Part shown: piece by piece, positions 9,387-17,700 of the stretch | Layout: the number at the start of each line of letters is the position of its first letter | Numbering within the stretch: position 1 is the first letter of the stretch | Source: CAYVKM01 sp964452045 | GTDB taxonomy: Bacteria > Calditrichota > Calditrichia > RBG-13-44-9 | Length of the DNA: 64,000 bases | Reading direction: 5' to 3' | Assembly: GCA_964452045.1 (NCBI GenBank) | Contig: CAYVKM010000006.1 | Span: 1-64,000 of the forward strand | The notes under the pieces: model-generated | Told to the model about the DNA's origin: nothing | The model's input: the letters and a program-made list of their open reading frames with translations, nothing else | The model's database searches: none | Position numbers and translations under genes: made by a program

Positions 9387-9429
9387 TTTTAACTTTTAAG
9401 GTTTTGAAGACCTATATTTAGTTGGATTT

Positions 9430-9939
9430 ATGATGTTAAATCAGGCAGTACTTCTGTTAAACCAGAATTATGAACCACTCACCATCTGCAATGTTAAACG
9501 GGCGGTGATTCTTATATTTCTGGGAAAAGCAGAAATGATCGAAAAAAACTCCGGTGTTTTACACTCGGTGAGTCTGGAAATGCCGATTCCCAGTGTTATC
9601 CGGCTGGCCCGGAATGTGAGGGCACCCCGCAAACAGATTATGCTAAACCGGAAAAATCTGATGATCCGGGACAACCATACCTGTCAGTATTGTGGCCGGC
9701 GGGTGCAACCGCTAACCATCGATCATGTGATCCCCAAACATTACGGAGGCAGGGATTCCTGGGATAATCTGGTGGTGGCCTGTCATTCCTGTAACCACCG
9801 GAAGGCTAATCGTACACCGGAACAGGCGGGTATGCAACTGATTGCTACTCCCAAGAAACCTCATTATTTCTTTTACCTGCATAAGGTGATCGGTATTAAG
9901 GATGTTCACTGGAAGCCTTATTTGTTTATCAGGGATTGA
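9430..9939 (+). CDS. HNH endonuclease-family protein
   Basis: This 169-residue protein has a C-terminal HNH nuclease fold. A zinc knuckle is formed by C85-x2-C88 and C118-x2-C121, and the catalytic beta-beta-alpha-metal elements are D98-H99, N113 and H123 within IDHVIPKHYGG, DNLVVAC and NHRKANRTP. The N-terminal 70 residues (LLLNQNYEPLTIC...) are a conserved extension found on widespread, chromosomally encoded HNH proteins. It has its own promoter and no restriction, phage or toxin partner nearby. The role is unknown; nuclease activity is inferred from the motif. Confidence 0.85.
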   Translation: MMLNQAVLLLNQNYEPLTICNVKRAVILIFLGKAEMIEKNSGVLHSVSLEMPIPSVIRLARNVRAPRKQIMLNRKNLMIRDNHTCQYCGRRVQPLTIDHVIPKHYGGRDSWDNLVVACHSCNHRKANRTPEQAGMQLIATPKKPHYFFYLHKVIGIKDVHWKPYLFIRD

Positions 9940-10120
9940 AGTCAGGAATTTTCATATTAACCAAATAGCAAAACCACCTTTTCTTCCTTTAATATTTGCT
10001 GTCCCGTAAATTCATTGCTAAACTGTGTTTTGAAATATTTTGTGACTTTCAAAAGTGATGTTTTACATGTAAATTGGTCGCCTTAATGGATATCAAAGGT
10101 CGATAAATTCCGGATAATCT

Positions 10121-11110
10121 ATGGTAAAAATCAAAAATAAAAGAGTATTGAGTGGTATTCAGCCCTCGGGCGCCTTGCATATTGGTAATTACTTTGGGGC
10201 TATCCGGCAGCATATTGCCTTTCAGGAAGATAATGAGTGTTTCTATTTTGTCGCAAATTTGCATGCCCTGACCACCATCCTGGATAAGACCAAGCTGGAA
10301 GAAGCCACTTTTCAGGTAGCACTGGATTATCTGGCCCTGGGATTGGATCCGAATAAGGCGAATTTGTTCATCCAGAGTGACATTCCGGAAGTAACCGAAC
10401 TTGCCTGGATATTGTCCAACGTGACGCCAATGGGTCTGCTGGAAAGGGCACACTCTTACAAAGATAAGCTCTCCCGGGGTATTGCCCCAAATCACGGCTT
10501 GTTTGCCTATCCGGTTTTGATGGCGGCAGACATCCTGATCTACGATTCCGATATTGTGCCGGTGGGAAGAGACCAGAAACAGCATCTGGAGATGACCCGG
10601 GATATGGCGATCAAATTCAACAATACTTTCGGGGAAACCCTGGTGGTTCCGGATGAGTACATCATGCCCGAGGTGGCAGTCGTCCCTGGTATTGACGGAC
10701 AGAAAATGAGTAAAAGTTACGGCAATACCATTGATATCTTCAGTGACAAGAAAACCCTGAAACAGAAGGTAATGAGTATTGTTACCGACTCCACCCCGCT
10801 CGAAGCGCCAAAAGATCCGGACAAAAATAATGTTTACCTGCTCTATAAACTATTTGCCAGTCCTGAGGAAGATAAGGAAATGCGCCAAAAGTTTCAGGCA
10901 GGTGGATATGGATATGGACATGCCAAGAAAGCTTTGTTGGAAAAAATTGAAAGCTATTTCCAGCCGGCCAGGGAGAGGCGGGAAAAACTGCTGGCAGATA
11001 AAAATTATGTGCGGGATGTATTAAAAGAAGGTGCGATAAAAGCGCGTGCTAAAGCACAGCAAGTGATGGAACGGGTGCGGTCACATAGCGGAATACTGCG
11101 CTTTAACTAA
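10121..11110 (+). CDS. trpS: Tryptophanyl-tRNA synthetase
   Basis: This class I aminoacyl-tRNA synthetase charges tRNA-Trp. Its 329 residues match the usual bacterial length. The HIGH-type signature is GALHIGNY (His20-Ile-Gly-Asn) and the KMSKS loop is complete at residues 195-199 in GQKMSKSYGNTI. The characteristic VPVGRDQKQHLEMTRD segment that follows the active site is also present. The ATG lies downstream of a 180-base gap that carries the 12-base palindrome TTTACATGTAAA at 10062-10073. No T-box leader was seen. Confidence 0.97.
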   Translation: MVKIKNKRVLSGIQPSGALHIGNYFGAIRQHIAFQEDNECFYFVANLHALTTILDKTKLEEATFQVALDYLALGLDPNKANLFIQSDIPEVTELAWILSNVTPMGLLERAHSYKDKLSRGIAPNHGLFAYPVLMAADILIYDSDIVPVGRDQKQHLEMTRDMAIKFNNTFGETLVVPDEYIMPEVAVVPGIDGQKMSKSYGNTIDIFSDKKTLKQKVMSIVTDSTPLEAPKDPDKNNVYLLYKLFASPEEDKEMRQKFQAGGYGYGHAKKALLEKIESYFQPARERREKLLADKNYVRDVLKEGAIKARAKAQQVMERVRSHSGILRFN

Positions 11111-11146
11111 ATTGCGGCGGTCTTTAGGGTAAATAAGAATGAGATT

Positions 11147-11606
11147 TTGAATTTCGAATATCGATTAACGAATTATGAATGATGAAGTAAAAATGAAAAA
11201 GTATGATCTTGAGGACCGGTTGATCAATTTTTCAGTTTTGCTCATTGAAATTGTAAATGAAATGCCCGGTTCGAAGGCCGGCAATCATTTGTCCGGACAA
11301 TTGATACGATCCGGTTCCTCAGTATCTTTAAATTACGGGGAAGCTCAGAGCGCAGAATCAAAAAAAGATTTCATTCATAAAATGAAAATAATTTTAAAAG
11401 AATTGCGGGAGACTTTTGTTTGCCTGAGGATTATTCATCAGGGCAAGCTATATGATAACGTGCAGAAATTAATGGCAACAAAAAATGAAAATAATGAGCT
11501 GATTTCTATTTTCGTTAAGAGTATTGAAACAGCACAAAAGAATGTTAAAACATAAACAATTCTGAATTCTTTATTCAGTGTTCGATATTCGTTATTCAAT
11601 AAAGAA
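11147..11606. repeat. Inverted repeats flanking the four-helix-bundle gene
   Basis: The left copy (11147-11164) reads TTGAATTTCGAATATCGA. The right copy (11582-11599), read on the other strand, is TTGAATAACGAATATCGA, so 16 of 18 bases match in inverted orientation. On the right side a 9-bp hairpin, TTCTTTATT (11567-11575) with AATAAAGAA (11598-11606), encloses the repeat. Together they bracket a single small gene placed between two housekeeping genes. Confidence 0.7.
11175..11555 (+). CDS. Four-helix-bundle protein (S23/23S rRNA intervening-sequence family)
   Basis: This 126-residue protein resembles the S23 family, whose founding members are encoded in intervening sequences of 23S rRNA genes and whose relatives include Avd, the accessory protein of diversity-generating retroelements. 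Family features are the N-terminal helix DLEDRLINFSVLLIEIV, the SGQLIRSGSSVSLNYGEAQ turn and the KDFIHKMKIILKELRET helix. It probably forms an oligomer of four-helix bundles and may bind nucleic acid; no function is proven for isolated members. Start ambiguity is small: an internal Met at codon 7 (MKKYDL) is the better family match. The gene lies inside an inverted-repeat pair between trpS and scpA. Confidence 0.85.
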   Translation: MNDEVKMKKYDLEDRLINFSVLLIEIVNEMPGSKAGNHLSGQLIRSGSSVSLNYGEAQSAESKKDFIHKMKIILKELRETFVCLRIIHQGKLYDNVQKLMATKNENNELISIFVKSIETAQKNVKT

Positions 11607-11643
11607 GCAAGAAATAATAGTGTATTTTTAAAGCTCAAGTTTT

Positions 11644-12429
11644 ATGACCTATAAAGTAAAACTGCCTGTCTTCGAGGGCCCATTCGATCTGCTCCTTTTT
11701 CTGATCAAGAAGAATGAGGTAGATGTCTACGACATTCCAGTGGCGGAGATTACTCATCAATATCTGGAATATCTGGAGCTGATGAAAATGCTGGATCTGG
11801 ATGTGGCGGGCGAGTTTATCGAAATGGTGGCCACCCTGATGCTGATAAAGGTGCGCATGCTTCTGCCCCGGATCGCCTCGGGTGAGGACGAAGAAATTGA
11901 GGATCCCCGGGCCCAGCTGGTGGCACAGCTCCTGGAATATCAGCGATTTAAAGAAGTATCCGGTGATTTCGAAAAACTGGAAAACGAGCGTCGCCGCTAT
12001 TTTTCCCGGGCAGTCCCGGAAGATATACGAAATAAACGGAATTCGAACGGTGACAAATTACTGGATGATGTTTCGCTGTTCGATCTGCTTACCGCTTTTA
12101 AAAGAGCACTGGATAGCATTCCCAAAGTTACGGTCCATCAGGTGAATGTGGTAAAAGTGACCATGGAGCAGCAGGTGAAGTTTGTTTTTGATAAACTGGG
12201 AAAACGATCCTATATGCTCTTCAGCGAACTCACCAAATCGGTTAAAAATAAAATCGAACTCATTGTCACCTTTATGGCTATATTGGATTTGATCCGGCTG
12301 CAGTTCCTCTCTGCCAAACAGACCGATAATTTTGGCGAAATCAGGATGGTGGCAATTCAATCCCCCAGTTATGAAAAATATCTGGAGGCCAGAGATAAAG
12401 AATTAGTTGAGGAATCCGGTGCTTCATAA
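11644..12429 (+). CDS. scpA: Segregation and condensation protein A
   Basis: ScpA is the kleisin subunit of the bacterial SMC-ScpAB condensin. The 261-residue protein carries the family N-terminus KLPVFEGPFDLLLFLIKK, which binds the SMC neck, a central acidic linker with EDEEIEDPRAQLV, and a C-terminal winged helix that contacts the SMC head. It opens a compact chromosome/RNA housekeeping run (scpA-scpB-rluB-cmk), with scpB starting 39 bases later. SMC is not in this window. Confidence 0.95.
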   Translation: MTYKVKLPVFEGPFDLLLFLIKKNEVDVYDIPVAEITHQYLEYLELMKMLDLDVAGEFIEMVATLMLIKVRMLLPRIASGEDEEIEDPRAQLVAQLLEYQRFKEVSGDFEKLENERRRYFSRAVPEDIRNKRNSNGDKLLDDVSLFDLLTAFKRALDSIPKVTVHQVNVVKVTMEQQVKFVFDKLGKRSYMLFSELTKSVKNKIELIVTFMAILDLIRLQFLSAKQTDNFGEIRMVAIQSPSYEKYLEARDKELVEESGAS

Positions 12430-12468
12430 ATTGGAAATATTTTGTATTTTGTTATCAGGAAGTTTTAA

Positions 12469-13191
12469 ATGGCCAATGAAAATTTAAATAAGGATATAAT
12501 ACCGGGAGTCAACCAGCTCTCGGATGAGGAGCTGACCTATCTGCCGATCATCGAGGCACTGGTGTTTTCCAGCGAATCACCTCTGCCGTTGGCGAAAATC
12601 CGGGAAATAATTCCCGGGCTGACTCCCAAACAAATAAATTCAATCATCGAATTTTTGAATGAGCAGTACCGGCAGGGAGGCCGCAGTTATGAGATCAGGG
12701 AAATCGCCGGGGGTTACCAGATGTTTACCTTACCGGAGTTTGCTGCCTTTGTGGATAAGCTCTTTCAGGAAAAACAACAATCCCGGTTAACCCAGAAAGC
12801 ACTGGAGACCCTGGCTATAGTCGCCTACAAACAGCCGGTAACCCGTCACGAAATCGAAGAGATCCGGGGGGTAAATGTGGACGGGGTGATGAAAACGCTG
12901 ATGTCCCGCAGTCTGGTTACCATTTCGGGTCGGGCACAAGCACCGGGCAGCCCATTTTTGTATAAAACCACCAGAAAATTTCTGGATTATTTTGGTTTAA
13001 AATCGCTGGATGACCTCCCAAAATTGAAAGAGATAGATGAATTGATAGATGTGGAAGATGAGGACCGTCCCTATCATGAGACCATCCTCCGGGAGATCGA
13101 TATCAGTGAACTGGGATTAAAAGAAAACGGGAACGGAGAAGCAAACAACCGGAAAGAAAATGGCGATCAGGAAAAATCAGATCAGGCTTAA
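12469..13191 (+). CDS. scpB: Segregation and condensation protein B
   Basis: ScpB is the tandem winged-helix dimer that binds the ScpA linker in SMC condensin. The 240-residue protein shows the family core: IIEALVFSSESPLPLAKI, LTQKALETLAIVAYKQPVTR and the RGVNVDGVMKTL turn, followed by the GSPFLYKTT and FLDYFGL segments. The last 30 residues are charged and Asn/Gly/Glu-rich. Its 3' end overlaps the downstream pseudouridine synthase gene by 32 bases, so the two are probably translationally coupled. Confidence 0.95.
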   Translation: MANENLNKDIIPGVNQLSDEELTYLPIIEALVFSSESPLPLAKIREIIPGLTPKQINSIIEFLNEQYRQGGRSYEIREIAGGYQMFTLPEFAAFVDKLFQEKQQSRLTQKALETLAIVAYKQPVTRHEIEEIRGVNVDGVMKTLMSRSLVTISGRAQAPGSPFLYKTTRKFLDYFGLKSLDDLPKLKEIDELIDVEDEDRPYHETILREIDISELGLKENGNGEANNRKENGDQEKSDQA

Positions 13192-13933
13192 CCGCTATCT
13201 GGCGATGTGCGGACTTGGATCGCGAAGAAAATGCGATGAACTCATTGCCGGTGGGGCGGTGCGGGTGAATGGAAAAGTTATTACGGAAATGGGAACCCGT
13301 ATCAGTCCTGATACCGACCGGGTGGAATATTTTAATCAGGAAGTAAAACCGGAAGAAAGATTTATTTATATTTTGCTGAATAAGCCGTTGCGAACTGTGA
13401 CCACTGCCAGTGATGAAAAGAAACGCAAGACAGTTTTGGATCTCATTGAAATAAAGGAGCGCCTCTTCCCGGTCGGGCGCCTGGATTTTAACACCACCGG
13501 AGCACTGCTCATTACCAATGACGGGAAGTTGGCCTATTATCTGGCCCATCCCCGGTTTGAAGTCACTAAAATTTATCGTGTTTTGCTGGATAAAAGGATC
13601 CGGCCGATCGATCTTCACCACTTCCAGCGAGGTCTTGACCTGGAAGGGAGGATGACTGCTCCCTGCCGGACAGAGGAACTTCGCATTCTTGATAACCGGA
13701 GTTATCTGGAAGTGGAGTTACATGAGGGTCGAAACCGGCAAATCCGAAAAATGTTTGAATTGTTAGGATACAAAGTGACCGAATTGCACCGGCTGGAATT
13801 TGCCGGTCTGCGGGTGGAGGATATGCACCAGGGGGACTGGCGTCCTTTAACACCCGGCGAAGTATCAAAGTTACGCCGGCTGGTAGAAGCGCATAAAGAT
13901 ATGGTTCCCGAGACTCCCGGAAAATCCGAATGA
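13160..13933 (+). CDS. rluB: 23S rRNA pseudouridine synthase, RluB type
   Basis: This enzyme isomerises a uridine in 23S rRNA (position about 2605 by family analogy) to pseudouridine. The 257-residue protein has an N-terminal S4 RNA-binding domain (RLNRYLAMCGLGSRRKCDELI) and a RsuA/RluB catalytic domain with the active-site Asp109 in GRLDFNTTGALL. The later KIYRVLLD and GRNRQIRKMFELLGY motifs are intact. Its ATG lies inside scpB, but the S4 domain starts directly after it, supporting this start. The stop overlaps the cmk start by four bases (ATGA). Confidence 0.93.
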   Translation: MAIRKNQIRLNRYLAMCGLGSRRKCDELIAGGAVRVNGKVITEMGTRISPDTDRVEYFNQEVKPEERFIYILLNKPLRTVTTASDEKKRKTVLDLIEIKERLFPVGRLDFNTTGALLITNDGKLAYYLAHPRFEVTKIYRVLLDKRIRPIDLHHFQRGLDLEGRMTAPCRTEELRILDNRSYLEVELHEGRNRQIRKMFELLGYKVTELHRLEFAGLRVEDMHQGDWRPLTPGEVSKLRRLVEAHKDMVPETPGKSE

Positions 13934-14607
13934 AGAAGATTACCATTGCCATCGACGGACCTGCCGCCAGCGGGAAAAGTACCACCGCCCGGGAAGTCGC
14001 CCGTCGTTTGGGATATATCTATATCGATACCGGTGCCATGTACCGGTCCGTAACGCTTAAAGCGTTGGAAGAAAAGGTTTCCGTCCATGATACCGATAAA
14101 ATTGCTGAACTGGCTGAAAAAGTGAAAATAGAATTTGGGAAAAACAATCGGAAGACGATTATATATCTGGACGGCCGTGATGTGTCGGATGAAATTCGTA
14201 CCCCACGAATTGATCAGCAGATCAGTCCGGTGGCGGCAAATCCGAAAGTTCGCAGGGTAATGGTAAAAAAACAGCAGGAAATGGGGAGACATGGTGGTGT
14301 GGTTCTGGATGGCCGGGATATTGGCACAGTAGTTTTTCCGAATGCGGAACTGAAAATTTATATGCTGGCCAGTGTGGAAGAAAGGGCCATGCGCAGAAAG
14401 CGGGAAATGGAACAAAAAGGTCTGGAAATAGATTTAGATAAGGTGATGCAGGATCTCCGATACCGGGATCAGCAGGATATGGGCCGAAGCCACGGACCGC
14501 TAAAGAAAGCCGGGGATGCAGTTGAAATCGATACTACCCGGTTGACCATAGATCAGCAGGTCGATCTAATATTAAAATTAGTAAAGGAAAAAATTTCCGA
14601 AAGTTAA
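13930..14607 (+). CDS. cmk: Cytidylate kinase
   Basis: CMP/dCMP kinase phosphorylates CMP and dCMP with ATP to supply pyrimidine nucleotides. The 225-residue protein starts with the P-loop GPAASGKST (about residues 10-18), followed by DTGAMYRSVT and the GRDIGTVVFPNA substrate loop and a RRKREMEQKG lid. It overlaps rluB by four bases and closes the run; sprA has its own promoter beyond the stop. Confidence 0.96.
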   Translation: MKKITIAIDGPAASGKSTTAREVARRLGYIYIDTGAMYRSVTLKALEEKVSVHDTDKIAELAEKVKIEFGKNNRKTIIYLDGRDVSDEIRTPRIDQQISPVAANPKVRRVMVKKQQEMGRHGGVVLDGRDIGTVVFPNAELKIYMLASVEERAMRRKREMEQKGLEIDLDKVMQDLRYRDQQDMGRSHGPLKKAGDAVEIDTTRLTIDQQVDLILKLVKEKISES

Positions 14608-14645
14608 ATGCTTTAGGTACCGAAAAGGTATACCTGATATTTAAC

Positions 14646-14674
14646 TTGACCGTTAAAGGTAATATAAATATATT
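14646..14674 (+). promoter_or_regulatory. Sigma70-like promoter of sprA
   Basis: TTGACC (14646-14651) and TATATT (14669-14674) have a 17-base spacer. This leaves a leader of about 85 bases before the TTG start of sprA and implies that sprA is transcribed separately from cmk. Confidence 0.6.
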
Positions 14675-14766
14675 CTTCAAAATATAAGCGGAGGTGCAGT
14701 ATCGCAAAAATTTGATACGAATTAAAAGTCTGAGAATTTTTTGCGGAAAAAAGGATTTCGTCAATT

Positions 14767-17700
14767 TTGAAGCAAGCATTTTTGCACCTTTTGCTTATCA
14801 TGGGTTTTGGCATTTTACCCATTGCTACAGCATTTTCTCAAGGTTTTAAACCACCCTCACAGCCCCAGGGCGTTGTTCCCCTTTTTGAAAAGGATCTTCC
14901 CGGATTATCCCAGTATTATGCGGATTCTACCCTGCTTCAGGTGCAGTTCGGCCGGTATAAACGCCTGGTGACTCTGGACAGCAGTCAAAAGAGAATCCAG
15001 ATTCGAGAACTTTTAAATGACCGGGATTATTATCTGCCTATTGCCCTGGATCTGGATCTGTATTCCCGGGACCGGATCGAGTTCGAGAATGAGAAAACCT
15101 GGCGCGCCACGGTACGAAAGAATCTGGGAAAGGAGGAAACCAGCGGTGCAGGAGGTATCGAGTTAAATATCCCGGTCAAAATTAAGAGTAAAGCATTCAA
15201 ACGGATTTTCGGTGGAGACCGGGTGGGATTGCGGGTCACCGGGAATATCTCCTTCGAGCTGGCCGGACGGTCGGAAAAACGTTCCGGTTCAGCGGTCTCC
15301 TCTTTTGAACAAAGAGGAAATTTCAGTCCCCGCTTTAAACAGACCCAGCAGTTTCAGGTAGAGGGCAGAGTAGGGGATAAAGTAAGTGTAAAAGTTGATC
15401 AGAACAGCGAGGCGACCTTCGATTTCGAAAATACCTTGCGCCTTACCTATACCGGCGATGAGGATGAAATTATCCAGAGCATTGAGGCCGGAAATGTCTC
15501 GTTAAACCTTCCCAGTACCAACTATGTATCGGCCAGTTCTAAAAGTCAGGGACTGTTCGGTTTAAAAACGGCCATGCAATTCGGCAATCTCAGCTTTACC
15601 GGAATTGCCAGTCTGCAACGAGGTGAGAAACAGAAGCTCACTAAAACCGGCGGTGCCTCGGAAAATACTTTTCGGATCAAGGACTATGAGTATGTGCGTA
15701 ATCGATTCTTCTTTGTCTCCTACGATTATGCAAACTATTTTACCCAGGGATTTAACAATCAGATGCAATGGATTGTCCCTTCCGCCGGTTCGCGAATCAC
15801 ACAATTGGATGTCTGGGTTACTGCCCGGCCGAATGATCCCAATACCCGGGAAGGATGGGCAGTGGTTGATCCTAACAGTGTAAATCAGGATAGTCTGGAC
15901 AATTTGCAGGTGATAAGTGGTGTTCAGGAATCCGGTTATTTCCGGCAACTCGATCAGAGCGAATATAATTACGACGAATACCGCGGTTATTTCTGGTTAA
16001 ATCAAAATGTGGATGATCAGGATGTGGTGGCTATCGCTTACGTGCGTGAAGATAGTGTCAAGGAAGGAATGCTTTTTAATCAGCTCACCGATACTTCATC
16101 CACCGTTTTGCTGAAACTAATCCGGGCCCAGGGGGCGAATCCAACCTATCCTACCTGGGGTTTGGCCATGCGAAATGTCTACAATCTGGGGGCATCCAGC
16201 ATCTCTCAGGATGGCTTTGATGTCAACATTATTTATACCAAAACCGGGACCGATGTGGATGTCCAGCCTTACCAACCCACTCAACCCTTTATTTATTTAA
16301 TGGGTCTGGACCGGCTGGATGAACAGGGAACGCCGGTAGAGGGTGGTGATAAAAAAGTGGATGTAAACAACGGAAACATCTTTGATCTGGCCAATGGTTA
16401 TCTGATTTTTCCTTCTATTACACCTTTTTATCCGAAAAATGAAAATTTTATGATCGATACCACCGAACTGGCGGTAAAAATTTATAATATCAAGGATCGC
16501 AGTGAGGAACTGAATCAGCACAAATTTGATATTGAAATTACGACCAGTTCCACTTCCTCCACCTTTAACCTGGGCTTTAATGTGCTGGAGGGTTCAGAAG
16601 TCGTTCGGTTAAATGGCCGGGAGTTGGTCAAGGACAAGGACTATACCATTGATTATTTTGGCGGTACCCTGCAAATACTTGCTCCCGAAGCCCGCCGGGC
16701 CGATGCCAATGTGGAAATTGAATACGAGCGGGGGAGTTTGTTCCAGCTGGATAAGAAAACCCTGCTGGGGGCCCGGCTGGAATATTCTTTTGGCGACCGG
16801 GGATTTATCGGGATGACCGGTCTGTATCTGAACAGGAGTACACTCGATCAGCGAATTCGGCTGGGACAGGAACCGGTTAAAAACGTGATCTGGGATATAA
16901 ATACTGCGTTAAGATTCCGACCCAATTATATTACCAAGGCCCTGGATCTATTACCAGTGGTGGAGACCTCAGCCGAATCCCGCCTGGTGCTGGAGGCAGA
17001 ATATGCTCAGGTAAGTCCCAATCCCAATACCTTTAATGAACCGGATCTGGGGGAAAACAACGGAGTGGCCTATATCGATGATTTCGAAGGAAGTAAACGA
17101 ACTACACCACTGGGTATTACTTACCGGAGCTGGGCCCGTGCTTCAACACCGGTTCGTTTCCGGGTGATGGATACCGGTATTGATTATAACATAAGCCGCA
17201 CCGATGAAACCGCCATGTACCAGATGGACCGCAATCGGCTCAGAATGTTCTGGTACAATCCCTACAACCAGGTGCCGATCAAGGATATCTGGCCAAACCG
17301 GGATGTAAACGCCCAGACCGGAACCACCACCAATGTTCTGGTCCTGCAATGGAAGAACGATTCCGTGCCAACGGACAGTGCCTGGGGCGGGATTATGCGC
17401 AGTACGGTTAATTTCCCGGATCAGAAGAAAACAAAATTTATTGAGCTCTGGGTAAAGGGCAGGCTGGGACAAGTAAATATTGATATTGGTAAAATCAGTG
17501 AAGATTATTATGTGCGGGAAAATACCTTTACTTTTGATAATAAGAGATCCCTGGGAAATCTGAATACCGAAGATAGAAATCTGAACGGTCTGCTGGACGA
17601 GGGCGAAGATATTGGACTGGATGGCATTCCCAAAGGGCAGCCCAATGCCGATCCCTTCGATATCTGGGCTAAACCGCAAGATACCAATCCGGCTTTCCTG

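Noticed and set aside
9940..10120. Possible T-box or tryptophan leader before trpS
   Set aside because: No T-box sequence, no specifier hairpin, no leader peptide with Trp codons could be found.
11175..11555. Part of a diversity-generating retroelement (Avd)
   Set aside because: No reverse transcriptase, template repeat or variable-repeat target lies nearby; only the fold is shared.
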